From contig CAITNQ010000180.1 in assembly GCA_903893785.1 (NCBI GenBank), positions 1-64,000 of the forward strand: a stretch of 64,000 bases of DNA, written 5' to 3'. This stretch comes from an uncultured Gemmatimonadota bacterium. Its GTDB lineage: Bacteria; Latescibacterota; UBA2968; UBA8231. The first letter of the stretch is position 1; each line of letters begins with the position of its first letter. The notes below the pieces were generated by a model. It did no database searches. It saw only the letters and a list, made by a program, of their open reading frames with translations, and was not told the origin of the DNA. Both the position numbers and the translations under genes were made by a program. This document shows, one piece after another, positions 16,971 to 26,763 of this stretch.

Positions 16971-19559
16971 TCACGAAGCGTCGGCCACCGACGGGGCATC
17001 GGGACCGCCAGCCGCCGCCGACGGCAGCCAGCGGGCGAGGACACCGGCCAACCGCTGGAGGGTCACCGGTTTACTGACAAAGTCGTCCATGCCCGCGGCC
17101 AGGAAGGCGTCACGGTCGCCGGCCATGGTGTGGGCGGTCATGGCGATGATGGGCACGGCGTGGTTCGGCACGGGGGACTCGTGATCGCGGATCCGTCGCG
17201 TCGCTTCGACCCCATCCATCACCGGCATCTGGATGTCCATCAGGACAAGGTCGTACGGGATGGACGCCAGCGCTTCGAGCGCCTCGACCCCATTGGCCGC
17301 CACGTCGACGCTCAACCCCATCCGGCGCAGGAGGCTCACTGCCACATGCTGGTTGACCCGGTTGTCTTCGGCCACCAACACCCGCAGCTTGCGGTCGGCA
17401 AACACACCCGCCACCGTCGTCCGCGCTGAGGCCGGCCCGGATGGCGCTGCCTGACCGCCGGCCATGGCCCCCGAAACCGCCGCCCGGAGCTCATGCAGCC
17501 GCACCGGCTTGGTCAGGTAAGCCGAGAAGCCCACCGCCGCCAGCTGCCCAGTGCCACTCCTGCCGCCCAGTGAAGTAAGCAGAATCAGGCAGGTCGATTG
17601 CAGTTGCGGATCGCGACGGATGGCCAACCCCAGGGCTTCGCCGTCCATACCCGGCATCTGCATGTCAACGATGGCGACTCGGAATGGGTCGCCGGCCTCG
17701 GCCGCCTGCCGAAGCGCCTCAAGCGCCACCGGGCCGCTCCCGACCGCGACCGGTCGCATGCCCCAGCTGCCCAGCCGACGGTCAAGGATTTCCCGGCTGG
17801 TGGCGTTGTCGTCGACGACCAACGCGCGCACCCCCTCCAGGCTCGCCTGCGCCCCCGCAGGCGTGTCGCCGGCACGCCGGGCCAGGTCGGCTGTAAACCA
17901 GAACTCCGATCCGTGTCCCTCGCGGCTGTCAACGCCAATCTCGCCGCCCATCAGTTGGCTCAGCATGCGGGCGATGGCCAACCCCAAGCCCGTACCTCCG
18001 TACCGGCGTGTGGTCGAGGCGTCGACCTGGCTGAACTTGTCGAACAGCAGCCCCAGCTTGGCCGCCGGGATCCCGATGCCGGTGTCGCGCACGCGGAAAC
18101 GCAACAGAGCGCGGGTACCGTCCGTCTCTCCAGCCAGCTCAACGCGTATGGCGACCTCACCCGTCTCGGTGAACTTGATCGCGTTGCCCACCAGGTTGGC
18201 AAGGATCTGCCGCAGTCGACCGGGATCGCCGCGCAGCAGCGTGGGCACGTCGGGGTCGATGCTACAGAGCAGTTCCAGGCCCTTCTCGGTGGCCCGCAGC
18301 GCCAGACTCTCGGCCAGATCTTCCAGCAGGCTGGCCAGGTCGAAGTCAAGGACCTCAAGCTCCAGTTTGCCGGCCTCGACCTTGGAGAAATCCAGGATGT
18401 CATTGAGCAGGTCCAGAAGGGCCTCGCCGCTCGTGCGGACGATCTCCGCATAGTGGCGCTGGTCGCAGTCCAGCGCGGTGTCCAGCAGCAGTCCGGTCAT
18501 GCCGATCACGGCGTTCATCGGCGTGCGGATCTCGTGACTCATGTTGGCCAGGAACTCGCTCTTGGCGGTGCTGGCCGCCTGGGCTCGGACCGCCATCGCC
18601 GCGGCGAGGGCCGAAGCCTTCTCAAGCTCGGCAACGGTCTGGTGCAGGGCCTCTTCGGAGCGCCGGCGCCGCACGATCTCCCAGGTGACATCGGCCAGGA
18701 ACGCGACGGCCTTGGTGTCCTCTTCAGTGTACAGCGTCGGTTTGTTGCCGACCCCGAGGATGGCAACGACGCCACCGTCGCGGATGACCGGCACCACGAG
18801 CTCGCGCGACACAGCCGCGTGCCCCGCGGGCAACCCCCTGCGGTGGGTCAATGCCGGGTAGTCGTTGTGGACCACGGGCCGCATCTGGCGAACGCAGTCC
18901 GCCCAGACGCCGGCGCTTTCAATGGGGTAGTGCAGGCCATCCCCTTCGGCCTGACAGAAGCGCGCCCGGGTGGCCGTCGACCACTGCTGCAGGGAGAGCG
19001 TCTGCTGATCCGCCGCGACGAAATGGTAAAAACCGACCGGGCTATCGACGACGGCGCCGACTTGGTCGAGAGCCTCGGTGAGCAGTTCCGACAGCGAGTG
19101 GCTGGCCGAGAACGTTATCAGCCCGAGCCGCAGTTCGTTCATCCTGTCTGACCACCGCTGCGCCGTCAGATCGAGCACCGAAGTCACGTACAGCCGCCGG
19201 CCATGGTGAACCACGGGCCCGCCGACCCACAACCCCTGGCGGCATGATCCGTCGGTGCGTCGCAGCTGGAGCTCCACCGAGACCGGCTGTCCTTGGCTCT
19301 GGGCGGTGACAAACCGCTCCAACACCTCGCGCCCCACGGCAAACAAGCCCACTTCCACCGCCGTGCGCCCGACGATCTGGCCGCGGTCGAGTCCTGCCAG
19401 GCCGACGAATGCCGAGTTGACCTCGACAAAACGGCAAGCCGGCGGTTCGGTCACCGCCATCGGGATCGGGTGGTGCTGGAAAAGAGACTGGTATTCAGGT
19501 TCGGCAAGTGCCCCGAGGGGCCGCGCGGCCATAGCGGCCGCCAAATCCGGGTGGTCCAT
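16971..19559 (-). CDS. Hybrid sensor histidine kinase (PAS-GAF-HisKA-HATPase-REC-REC)
   Basis: An 862-residue cytoplasmic kinase with no membrane segment. A PAS domain covers about 22-135 and a GAF-like domain about 145-300 ([40 protein letters not shown]). A short coiled coil is followed by HisKA with His342 in [11 protein letters not shown]. The ATPase domain has the N box around Asn459 (NAIKF), DTGIGIP (492-498) and GGTGLGLAI (521-529). The first receiver has Asp632 ([10 protein letters not shown]) and the second Asp775 ([10 protein letters not shown]). The architecture is close to BarA/TorS-like phosphorelay kinases but ends without an Hpt domain, so phosphate must pass to a separate Hpt or regulator not in this window. 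It stands alone on its strand between the two copies of an intergenic repeat. Confidence 0.93.
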   Translation of the reverse strand: MDHPDLAAAMAARPLGALAEPEYQSLFQHHPIPMAVTEPPACRFVEVNSAFVGLAGLDRGQIVGRTAVEVGLFAVGREVLERFVTAQSQGQPVSVELQLRRTDGSCRQGLWVGGPVVHHGRRLYVTSVLDLTAQRWSDRMNELRLGLITFSASHSLSELLTEALDQVGAVVDSPVGFYHFVAADQQTLSLQQWSTATRARFCQAEGDGLHYPIESAGVWADCVRQMRPVVHNDYPALTHRRGLPAGHAAVSRELVVPVIRDGGVVAILGVGNKPTLYTEEDTKAVAFLADVTWEIVRRRRSEEALHQTVAELEKASALAAAMAVRAQAASTAKSEFLANMSHEIRTPMNAVIGMTGLLLDTALDCDQRHYAEIVRTSGEALLDLLNDILDFSKVEAGKLELEVLDFDLASLLEDLAESLALRATEKGLELLCSIDPDVPTLLRGDPGRLRQILANLVGNAIKFTETGEVAIRVELAGETDGTRALLRFRVRDTGIGIPAAKLGLLFDKFSQVDASTTRRYGGTGLGLAIARMLSQLMGGEIGVDSREGHGSEFWFTADLARRAGDTPAGAQASLEGVRALVVDDNATSREILDRRLGSWGMRPVAVGSGPVALEALRQAAEAGDPFRVAIVDMQMPGMDGEALGLAIRRDPQLQSTCLILLTSLGGRSGTGQLAAVGFSAYLTKPVRLHELRAAVSGAMAGGQAAPSGPASARTTVAGVFADRKLRVLVAEDNRVNQHVAVSLLRRMGLSVDVAANGVEALEALASIPYDLVLMDIQMPVMDGVEATRRIRDHESPVPNHAVPIIAMTAHTMAGDRDAFLAAGMDDFVSKPVTLQRLAGVLARWLPSAAAGGPDAPSVADAS

Positions 19560-19740
19560 GATTAACGCCCTTCCGCTGCCCGGGCAGGTGCGCCGGCACC
19601 ACCGGCCGGCAAGACGACGGACACGGTCAGTCGTCCTTCGCCTGGCGCCGGCGTCCGGACACCCGCTGGATCACGGCGCGATGAAACCGCGGCGCCGCGC
19701 CGGAGGGCGCGGACGACAGGGCCGATGGGCAGAGGCGCAT

Positions 19741-19771
19741 GTGGCTATTATGCATAGAGATAGACATTAAC
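19741..19771 (-). promoter_or_regulatory. AT-rich patch upstream of hybrid kinase, possible promoter
   Basis: About 180 bases upstream of the kinase start the local sequence becomes AT-rich (GGCTATTATGCATAGAGATA and onward). On the minus strand CATAAT (19747-19752) is a fair -10, but no -35 with correct spacing was found. Confidence 0.25.
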
Positions 19772-19930
19772 GCATCTTGACAGGGACGACAACCTCCCTT
19801 TGGCCGGAGCCAAACCGCCGCCCGCGAGCCGATCTCAAGGGCCGCTGTCCGGAGCGGTGGCGATCAGGGCCTGGCATTCCGGCCACCGGTGGGAGTGGGT
19901 CGGCGCGGGTACCTTGGTTTGGGTGCCTCG

Positions 19931-20085
19931 GTGGCACCGGGGCGGGCCTCAGCCCCGTGTCGGGGCGGCACAAAGGGCGGGTGCCGGGGCCGACATCGAG
20001 GCGAACGGGGCGGCGCAGCAGACGGGTCCCCGCAACCCGTCCTCGGCCCCGGGGGCGCCGACGTTGCCAGGGCAGGCGCCCTGCC
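19931..20085 (+). repeat. Intergenic repeat copy B
   Basis: Second copy of the ~160-base repeat at 16634-16794, same orientation. The conserved end is at 20051-20076 (GGGGGCGCCGACGTTGCC plus AGGGCAGG), and GAGGCGAACG is at 19998-20007. It lies upstream of the hybrid kinase. Confidence 0.55.
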
Positions 20086-20336
20086 CATGGTGGTTGGCGC
20101 ACGCTGGCGAAACCGCCGCAACCGCAGCCCGCCGGCGATCAAGGTCGTGCCGGACCCGCCGCGGTCCGAAACCGAGCCCCTCGGCCCATGGGTCTGTGGG
20201 CGTCGCCCGGCCTTCGATGCGGGCAGGCCTCGCCCGGGCGAGCGGCTCCGTCGTCACCGCGCGCCACGCCCGCATCGCGGCGGTTGCGTGGGGCAGGGCG
20301 GTCGCCAGGGGGGACCCAGAGGCTGCCGTCCGGCGG

Positions 20337-20696
20337 TCAGTCCAGGCCGATGCGATCCTCACTGTCGGGCGGCCAGTAGTCCACCACCAAGAGTTCGCTC
20401 GGGCCATCGACCACGTTGCGCCCGGCGTGTTCCACATGGCGTTCCACCCGCACGAAATCGCCGGCCTGGTACAGGCCGGTGTGCCCGCCGATGGTCATTT
20501 CCATGCAGCCACCGGTGACATAGAAGAACTGCTCCAGGTCGTGGGCATGCGCCTCAAAATCCCCACCCGGGGCAAAGCGCTGCACCATGATCGTCAGGTT
20601 GCAGTCGCTGGACTGGCGCCGGGGCAACAGCGCCCAGGACACGTTGCGGGAGATCACCGAGGTGAAGTCAGCAGGGCGGTTCGTGGTGTCACGCAT
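20337..20696 (-). CDS. Small cupin-domain protein
   Basis: A 119-residue single-domain cupin. The metal-binding motif is visible as His50, His52 and Glu55 in EAHAHDLEQFFYVTGG, with a second motif His in RVERHVEHAG (His87 or His90). PAGDFVRVERHVEHAG-like spacing is typical of sugar isomerase or sensing cupins. The ATG at 20696 is used; the frame continues upstream but adds only a low-complexity lead. Function is unknown; many such proteins stand next to sugar catabolic genes. It is divergent from the methyltransferase-like gene. Confidence 0.75.
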   Translation of the reverse strand: MRDTTNRPADFTSVISRNVSWALLPRRQSSDCNLTIMVQRFAPGGDFEAHAHDLEQFFYVTGGCMEMTIGGHTGLYQAGDFVRVERHVEHAGRNVVDGPSELLVVDYWPPDSEDRIGLD

Positions 20697-21181
20697 CGGC
20701 CAGTTCCTCGGGGTTGGGACGAACGCAGCGGCAGCACAGTCTGGGGTACACATCGCCCCAGCGGGGCCCCTGGCGCTTTGGACCAGTGGGCGGCGGCGGC
20801 GGTTCCGCGGGGCGGCGACCCAAGGGTACTCAGCGGCAACAGGCCCGGCAACGACCCGGCCGCCTGGTTCCCCGCGTCCGCAGCGCGCAAACGACGCCCG
20901 CGGAACCGATATTGGAGGCGTGCTCGCGCCGCAGCTCGGGCAGCCGGGCCATGGCTGGGCCAGCCCTTGCCGGTCGAAGAAGCCGTACTACCCCGTTGGG
21001 CGGCGAGCCGGTCGTGTTGGCGCGCCGCGAGGCCGAACTGCCCGTCCGGCCGGGGGCGGCCATCTATCGGCGGCACTTCGTGGGTTATCCGACGGCAGCA
21101 GGCGACGACCCCAGGCGACCGTACCGCCCGCCACAGCGCCCACGACACACGTGCAGGTGAGGTCACGCACAAAGGACTCCG
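20697..21181. other. Divergent intergenic region
   Basis: 485 bases between the small cupin and the methyltransferase-like gene. CTGGGG and CCCCAG around 20741-20762 form a small inverted repeat close to the cupin start. Otherwise nothing was recognised. Confidence 0.45.
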
Positions 21182-21715
21182 GTGTCGCTGGGCGACGAGT
21201 ACCCGCGCATTCTCAGGGCATATCTGGACCTGGCCCGCCGGTTCTCGGGCGACGCCAAACGCGTCCTGAAGACGGACGCGTTCAACGAAGCCAGAGGGCT
21301 CCCCATGCCCGGCGGCATCGCGCTGAACATCCGGGGCGACGTGTTCGCGGTGGAGGCCGACAGGTCGACATACGAGCAGGCCCTGGCGCTGGGGGTCCAG
21401 GCACGGCATGGCGACATCCGCTCATTGCCGTTCCCGGACGCCCGCTTCGACGTCGTATTGGACTTCAGCACCATCGACCACGTGGTGGAATACGCCACGG
21501 TGCTGGCCGAGTACAGCCGCGTTCTGGTATGCGGCGGGACCCTGGTGGTGGTGTTCTGGGCGAAGCCTAGCCTCGAGGTCGTCAACACCCAGGTGTACCT
21601 GCCCTTCGACGAGTTTGTGGGTCAGTTCCAGAGCCGGTTCCACGAGGACGAGCGCGCCATCGTGTACGAGGAGCCCGATCGGGCCCTGTGGCTGCTGATC
21701 GGGCGGCGTCGGTAA
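21182..21715 (+). CDS. Methyltransferase-like protein with degenerate SAM motif I
   Basis: A 177-residue protein that resembles the core of class I SAM-dependent methyltransferases (Methyltransf_11). The middle strands are clear: VQARHGDIRSLPFPDARFDVV (post-II/III region with the conserved acidic residue) and YSRVLVCGGTLVVVFW (post-III strand). The usual N-terminal glycine-rich motif I (D/E-x-G-x-G) is missing: the equivalent position reads IALNIRGDVFAVEADRS. It may bind its ligand differently or be inactive. The GTG at 21182 follows AAAGGA. It is convergent with the larger cupin 53 bases downstream. Substrate unknown. Confidence 0.65.
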   Translation: MSLGDEYPRILRAYLDLARRFSGDAKRVLKTDAFNEARGLPMPGGIALNIRGDVFAVEADRSTYEQALALGVQARHGDIRSLPFPDARFDVVLDFSTIDHVVEYATVLAEYSRVLVCGGTLVVVFWAKPSLEVVNTQVYLPFDEFVGQFQSRFHEDERAIVYEEPDRALWLLIGRRR

Positions 21716-21768
21716 GACGCCGGCCGGCCGGATCGTCTGGATCGCGCCGGCTCATAGCCCTGCCGTGT

Positions 21769-22485
21769 TCACCGGTCCCGCTGCCACAGGGCCACCTCGG
21801 GCAAGTCGAAGACCCCGGCCGTCGGGCGCCCCTCCCCGTGGTAGTAGCCGGCATGGATCCAGAAATTGGGCCGCTCGCTGGTGCCGGGATGGTACTGACG
21901 GTGCAGCGTGTTCAGGGGGTGATAGACGGCGCTGCCGGCGTCGATCTCGTAGTCGCGCACGCTGACGCCCTGTGGGTCGGCGGAGGCTATGCACCCGGGC
22001 CCTTCGACCAGGTACATGGCTTCGACGAAGTCCTGGCGCAGGGGCTCCACCCACTTATCGGGGCCATGGTAGTGCAGCAGGTTGCCCACGCCCGGAGCGT
22101 GCGAGAACGCGTGCGCGTGGCACGGCCGGTCAATGTGGCAACTGAGCAGGATGCCGAACAGCGGTTCGGTGTTGGCACACTCGATGACGCGCGGTATGTC
22201 GCCGCGAATGTAGTACTCGGTGCCCGGCTGCAGGGGCGTTGATCGCGGTTCCTGGTCCCCGCCGCGCGGCCACCAGCAGAGCCGTCCCTGCCCGCTCAGG
22301 CAGTGGAACGCTTCGTGCCCGGTGACCGGACCGCGGACAGCGCCAGGATTCCAGGTCGCCTCGCTCAGCGAGAAATCAGGGTCGCCCGTGGTCTGCGGGC
22401 ACACCAGGTGGTTGAGCCAGCCCCACGGTTGCTCCTCCCGCAGGCCTTCGTGGTTGCGAATGATGATGCGGCCGGTGTACAGCAT
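21769..22485 (-). CDS. Bicupin-like protein
   Basis: A 238-residue beta-rich protein with two cupin-like halves. The first half has GHEAFHCLSGQGRLCWWPRG; the second has GNLLHYHGPDKWVEPLRQDF and YHPLNTLHRQYHPG with several His residues suited to metal binding. The ATG at 22485 is preferred because AAGGAG lies 6 bases upstream; an in-frame ATG at 22533 has no such site. The family is not recognised more closely. Cupins of this size include sugar isomerases, dioxygenases and regulators. A candidate promoter lies immediately upstream. Confidence 0.7.
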   Translation of the reverse strand: MLYTGRIIIRNHEGLREEQPWGWLNHLVCPQTTGDPDFSLSEATWNPGAVRGPVTGHEAFHCLSGQGRLCWWPRGGDQEPRSTPLQPGTEYYIRGDIPRVIECANTEPLFGILLSCHIDRPCHAHAFSHAPGVGNLLHYHGPDKWVEPLRQDFVEAMYLVEGPGCIASADPQGVSVRDYEIDAGSAVYHPLNTLHRQYHPGTSERPNFWIHAGYYHGEGRPTAGVFDLPEVALWQRDR

Positions 22486-22871
22486 GATGGACTCCTTGGC
22501 GGGGGCGAACAAGGTCTCACGCCAACCGTACATCCCCGGATCGGCGTGGGCAAGTCGAAGGGGCCGTCAAGGCAGCTGCCCGCAAGTCTGGTTCGTTGAC
22601 GCGGCGTGGCGCAGTGCCTACACTGCCGGCCCCACTGCGGCCCCGGGGCTCGCGGGCAGGCCGCGTCGAAGGCGTGGGGCCACACACGGCGTGGCGCCCC
22701 GCGGGCATCAGCCCCAGGGGGCCAGGGATGCCCCCGACGGTGGTTACCCGGCCGGGCGCAGAATTCGCGACCGGGCTCGGCCCGCCCCGACAGGTTCGTT
22801 CCCCCGGACATCAATGGGCGCCAGGAAAGGTTGGCTGAACTACGCGCAGGGGACTCGTCACCCGCTCTGCC
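22486..22871. other. Divergent intergenic region upstream of the polysaccharide operon
   Basis: 386 bases presumed to contain the start of the long plus-strand operon. No plus-strand promoter with a good -10 was seen; the only candidate faces the bicupin. GC-rich with several short inverted repeats. Confidence 0.45.
22525..22553 (-). promoter_or_regulatory. Candidate promoter for the bicupin gene
   Basis: On the minus strand TTGCCC (22548-22553) and TACGGT (22525-22530) are 17 bases apart. They would give a leader of about 33 bases before the ATG at 22485. The -10 is poor. Confidence 0.3.
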
Positions 22872-24242
22872 ATGGCCGCGCCCGGCGCTGACCGGCGCCT
22901 GGACAGCGTCACCCGCTGGAGCCTGGGCGGGTTGGCAGCCGTGTACGCGCTGCAGCTGTTCTCACCCCTGCGCCTGACGGTCGATGCGCACGCCCTGCTG
23001 TCCATGGCCGTGTCCGCCAGTCAGGGCCACGGGTACCTGGACGACGGCCAGTCAACCCAGTTCCCGTTCGGCTATCCGTTCCTGATCAGGGCCCTGTTGG
23101 CGTGCGGCATCGCCAGTTCAGCCACGCTGGTGGCCGTGAACCTGGCGTTTCTCGCCCTCGGCCTGTGGGTCGTCCGCGTCTGGGCGCAGGACGATCCGCA
23201 GCCCGGTGCCGCGCACCTGCCGGTCATTGCCGTGTTGGCTTCCTGGGTGGTCATCAAGCACGTGACGCTTCCCCAGTCCGACCTGGTCTACTTTGGCGTC
23301 TCGCTGCTGGCGCTCCATTGCCTGGTCCAGTTCGGTGAACAGACGGGACCCCACAAGTGGTGGTCCCTGGCGCGGTCGGTCTGTCTCAGCAGCGCCGCGC
23401 TGGCGTGCCGCACGGTGGGCATCAGTCTTTTTCCCGTCCTGTGCGCCGCCGTGCTTGGGCATCGGGACGCGGTCGCGGTGCGAGCCTGGTTGAGCGCGCG
23501 ACGATGGCGCCTGGTCGCGCTGGCAGGAGCAGGCGGCCTGCTTCTGTGGGCCGCCTGGCTCTGGATTCGCACGTCGGAGTGGTACGCGGCTCAGTTCGTC
23601 CTGGGAAACAGCTACGGGCAGACGATGAGGGCAACCTACCAGGGGCAGCCCGTAACCGCGGTGCTGATGACGAGCCTGCGCTGGCTGGCAATCGAATTCG
23701 GCACCCTTTTCAGCAATGTGCCGCGCCGCCAGATCCCCAGTCTGTGGTGGTTCTATCATATCTGGGGAGGCGTGACATGGGGCCTGGTCTGCTACGGCGC
23801 CGGATTGGCGTTCCGGGAACGGGCCCGGCTGCCTCTGGTGGCGTATTGCGCGTCCTTTTCAACGATGGTATTCGTCTGGGCCTTCCACGAGGAACGACTG
23901 TGGCTCCCTCTGCTGCCGGTCCTCGTGCTGTTCCTCCTGACGGCCGTCCGTGACCTGCAGCGTCGCTGGCCGTGGCTCCGCGCGCCCATGCGCCTCTGGC
24001 TGGCCGCATGTCTCGCCCTGGGCGGCGGCGCGTTGTTGCACAGTACTCGCCTGTCGCTGTCGGGCAGAGAGTTCGGCGAGCGGTACGGCGACGGCCAGAC
24101 GCGCATGACGTACCGCTACGCCTTTGGCACCGACGCGCCCGTGGACAGCGCCCTGGTTGACCTGGGTATGGTGGCCAATCTGCGTGTCTTCGAGCCGCTG
24201 GCCCGGCCGGCGACGACCGGAACCGCCGGGGCAACGCCGTGA
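22872..24242 (+). CDS. Polytopic membrane protein, GT39/ArnT-like
   Basis: A 456-residue integral membrane protein with about ten hydrophobic segments. The overall layout (early loop LTVDAHALLSMAVSASQGHGY, followed by alternating helices) resembles the GT-C glycosyltransferases that use lipid-linked sugars, where an acidic residue sits in the first periplasmic loop. Asp38 in TVDAH would be that residue. The similarity is of architecture only and no diagnostic motif proves activity. It opens a nine-gene operon with glycosyltransferases and an ABC exporter, which supports a role in surface glycan assembly at the inner membrane. Its stop overlaps the next start. Confidence 0.7.
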   Translation: MAAPGADRRLDSVTRWSLGGLAAVYALQLFSPLRLTVDAHALLSMAVSASQGHGYLDDGQSTQFPFGYPFLIRALLACGIASSATLVAVNLAFLALGLWVVRVWAQDDPQPGAAHLPVIAVLASWVVIKHVTLPQSDLVYFGVSLLALHCLVQFGEQTGPHKWWSLARSVCLSSAALACRTVGISLFPVLCAAVLGHRDAVAVRAWLSARRWRLVALAGAGGLLLWAAWLWIRTSEWYAAQFVLGNSYGQTMRATYQGQPVTAVLMTSLRWLAIEFGTLFSNVPRRQIPSLWWFYHIWGGVTWGLVCYGAGLAFRERARLPLVAYCASFSTMVFVWAFHEERLWLPLLPVLVLFLLTAVRDLQRRWPWLRAPMRLWLAACLALGGGALLHSTRLSLSGREFGERYGDGQTRMTYRYAFGTDAPVDSALVDLGMVANLRVFEPLARPATTGTAGATP

Positions 24243-25324
24243 TGCCTCTGCCAGACCCAACCCATGGCCGCCCGAGGAGCTTGACCCGGGAACCGGCTGG
24301 TGGCTGGCCGCCCGAGCGGCAGACGCCCGGTCTGGCGCTGATCATGCCCGTGCACGGGCCGTTGGCAGCCGCGGCGCCGGCGCTTGGGGCCCTGGAGGGG
24401 CTCGTGCCGGCACCCGACGAGATCATCGTGGTAGTGGACGTGCCGTGTTCACCGGCAGACGCGGCGCTGCTGCCAGCCGGGGCTCGCGTCGTCTTTGTCC
24501 CCCATGCGTGCGGTCCGGCACGGGCCCGCAATGCCGGCGCCGCCGCAGCTGTTGCTTCGACGTTGTTCTTCGTGGATGCGGATGTGGTAGTACCTACCGA
24601 CACCGTAGCCAGGGTCATGGACGGGTTTGCGCGTCACCCTGGCGTCACGGCTCTGTTCGGCTCCTACGACGCCCGGCCGGGTGATCCAAGCTTCCTTTCC
24701 CAGTACCGCAACCTGATGCATCATTACGTGCATCAGCGTTCGCGTGAGAGCGCCCGCACCTTCTGGAGTGGTCTGGGGGCCATCCGGGCCGAGGCGTTCC
24801 GGGCTGTGGGGGGCTTCGATGAAGCCTATGGCATGCCCTGCGTTGAGGATATCGAACTGGGCCTCCGGCTCGCCGACGCCGGCGGCCAGATCCGCTTGCT
24901 GAAGACGCTGCAGGCATGCCACCTCAAGCGATGGACAGCGCTCGACATGCTCAGGACGGACCTGTGGCAGCGCGGGGTGCCGTGGATGCGCCTGATCCTG
25001 GCCCGGGGCGAGGCGCCGGAGGACCTGAACACCGACCTTGCCTCACGGTGGAGTGTGCTGCTGGCAGGGTGCGGACTGCTGGCCCTGTCGGCGGTCCCTG
25101 TTGCGGCCGCATGGGCTTGGCCGGCGGTCCTGGCCCTGGGGGGAGTCGTCGGACTAAACCTGCCGTTCTACCGGTTCCTCGCCGGGCACCGCGGGGTCTG
25201 GTTTGCCGTCCGGAGCGTCCCCTGGCACGTTGTCTTCTTCCTGGAGTGCGGCCTTGCCGCGTGGCTGGGGTTGCTCCTGTACGGCCGTGACCGGTGGGTC
25301 GGTCGATGGGAGAGGCGGGCATGA
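24242..25324 (+). CDS. GT2-family glycosyltransferase with C-terminal membrane segments
   Basis: A 360-residue glycosyltransferase of family 2. The GT-A fold is seen in LALIMPVHG, GPARARNAG, and the metal-binding VDADVV near residue 112. GGFDEAYGMPCVEDIELGLRL is the conserved ED motif with the catalytic base. About residues 270-345 contain two or three hydrophobic helices. The start is either the GTG at 24239 or the ATG at 24242; both overlap the preceding stop. The stop overlaps the next gene (ATGA). Confidence 0.88.
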   Translation: MPLPDPTHGRPRSLTREPAGGWPPERQTPGLALIMPVHGPLAAAAPALGALEGLVPAPDEIIVVVDVPCSPADAALLPAGARVVFVPHACGPARARNAGAAAAVASTLFFVDADVVVPTDTVARVMDGFARHPGVTALFGSYDARPGDPSFLSQYRNLMHHYVHQRSRESARTFWSGLGAIRAEAFRAVGGFDEAYGMPCVEDIELGLRLADAGGQIRLLKTLQACHLKRWTALDMLRTDLWQRGVPWMRLILARGEAPEDLNTDLASRWSVLLAGCGLLALSAVPVAAAWAWPAVLALGGVVGLNLPFYRFLAGHRGVWFAVRSVPWHVVFFLECGLAAWLGLLLYGRDRWVGRWERRA

Positions 25325-26763
25325 GTCCGCCGACGATGTCTGGCGTACTGGCCGTGATTGGCGCCGGACCGGCCGGGTTGGCGGCCGCCCTGGAGGCGGC
25401 CCGCAGCGGCCTGAAACCGCGGGTCCTGGACCAACACCGGCAGGTTGGCGGCATCGCCCGGACCGAGCTCGTACGGGGCTATCGCCTCGACATTGGCGGG
25501 CACCGTTTCTTCACTCGGGTGCCGCCGATACAACGGCTCTGGGAAGAGGCTCTGGGTCCGGATTTCCGCCTGACTCGGCGGCTGTCGCGCATTTTCTATG
25601 AGGGCAAGTTCTACCGCTACCCGCTGGATCTGGGGGAGACCCTGGACAATCTGGGGCCGTGGCGGAGCCTGGCGGCGGTGGCCAGCTTCGCGCGGGCCCG
25701 CTGCCGGCCCAGGGGTCCGTCGGAGACGTTTGAGCAGTGGGTTACGCATCGGTTTGGTCGCTACCTGTATGAGACCTTCTTCAGGACGTACACCGAGAAA
25801 GTCTGGGGAATATCCTGTCGGGAACTGCGCGCCGACTGGGCCGCCCAGCGCATCCGCGATCTGTCGCTGCTGACGGCCGTCCGCCATGCTCTCTGGCCCA
25901 GTCGAGGTGTCGGGCCCAGATCCCTCATCGACCAGTTCCATTACCCCCGGCTAGGTCCCGGTATGATGTGGGAGCGGCTGCGGGACCAGGTGGAGCAGAG
26001 CGGCGGTACCGTCCAAACCCAACAGGAAGTGACCGAGATTCACCATCGATCTGGACGGGTGGTGTCGCTGTCGCTGCGACACATGGACGGCCGGACCACG
26101 ACCCTCCCGGTGGCCGAGGCGATCAGTACCATGGCCCTGGACGATCTCATCGTCCGCCTGCGTCCGGCACCACCGGCAGCGGTGATCGAGGCGGCCCGAT
26201 CGCTCCGATATCGCGATTTCGTCCTGGTGGGCCTCGTTCTGCGGCGACCGGGGCTGTTTGCCGACAACTGGCTCTACGTCCACTCGCCCGAGGTCCTGGT
26301 CGGGCGCATCCAGAACTTCGGCGCCTGGAGTGCCGATCTGGTGCCTGACCCGCAGGCGTCCTGCCTCGGGATGGAGTATTTCTGCAACCGAGGCGACAGG
26401 GTCTGGAGCATGACGGACGGTGACCTTATTCGACTTGCCGCCCAGGAATTGGAGCTTCTGGGGCTGGCGCCGCGCCATTGCCTGGACTGGGGTGCGGTGA
26501 TTCGGCAGCCGAAGGCGTACCCGGTTTACGACCCGCACTACCAAAGGCATTTGGAGACCATCCGCTCGTGGCTGACGACACTGGCGAATTTCCAGACCAT
26601 TGGCCGCAACGGGCAGCACCGCTACAACAACATGGATCACTCGATGTTGACCGGAGTGTCGGCGGTGCACCGAGTGTTGGGTGAAGACACCGACCCCTGG
26701 GCGGTCAATGTTGACGACTCGTACCACGAAGGGCGCGCCGCGCCCAAGGGCGTAGGGCCATGA
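25321..26763 (+). CDS. FAD-dependent UDP-galactopyranose mutase/protoporphyrinogen oxidase-like protein
   Basis: A 480-residue flavoprotein. The dinucleotide-binding motif VIGAGPAGLAAA is at 12-23, with the acidic residue in RVLDQH ending the second strand. GGHRFFTR (about 59-66) is typical of the amine-oxidase-like subfamily found next to glycosyltransferases. Near the C-terminus FQTIGRNGQHRYNNMDHSM (about 423-441) closes the FAD site, as in UDP-galactopyranose mutase relatives. It may isomerise or oxidise a nucleotide sugar or lipid-linked sugar for the polymer made by this operon. The ATG at 25321 overlaps the previous stop; an ATG at 25294 inside the upstream gene is less likely. The stop overlaps the next start. 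Confidence 0.8.
   Translation: MSPPTMSGVLAVIGAGPAGLAAALEAARSGLKPRVLDQHRQVGGIARTELVRGYRLDIGGHRFFTRVPPIQRLWEEALGPDFRLTRRLSRIFYEGKFYRYPLDLGETLDNLGPWRSLAAVASFARARCRPRGPSETFEQWVTHRFGRYLYETFFRTYTEKVWGISCRELRADWAAQRIRDLSLLTAVRHALWPSRGVGPRSLIDQFHYPRLGPGMMWERLRDQVEQSGGTVQTQQEVTEIHHRSGRVVSLSLRHMDGRTTTLPVAEAISTMALDDLIVRLRPAPPAAVIEAARSLRYRDFVLVGLVLRRPGLFADNWLYVHSPEVLVGRIQNFGAWSADLVPDPQASCLGMEYFCNRGDRVWSMTDGDLIRLAAQELELLGLAPRHCLDWGAVIRQPKAYPVYDPHYQRHLETIRSWLTTLANFQTIGRNGQHRYNNMDHSMLTGVSAVHRVLGEDTDPWAVNVDDSYHEGRAAPKGVGP

Larger units (their letters stand above)
19560..20336. other. Long non-coding gap upstream of hybrid kinase
   Basis: 777 bases with no convincing gene. Open frames here have no domain resemblance and are Arg/Gly/Pro-rich, as expected for random GC-rich sequence. 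Contains the AT-rich patch (19741-19771) and repeat copy B. Confidence 0.55.

Noticed and set aside
16634..20085. Composite transposon carrying the hybrid kinase
   Set aside because: The flanking repeats are in direct orientation but no transposase, terminal inverted repeat or target duplication was found.
19560..21181. Coding frames on the plus strand around 19777-21269
   Set aside because: They overlap the cupin gene antisense and intergenic repeat, contain no domain pattern, and are Arg/Gly/Pro-rich.
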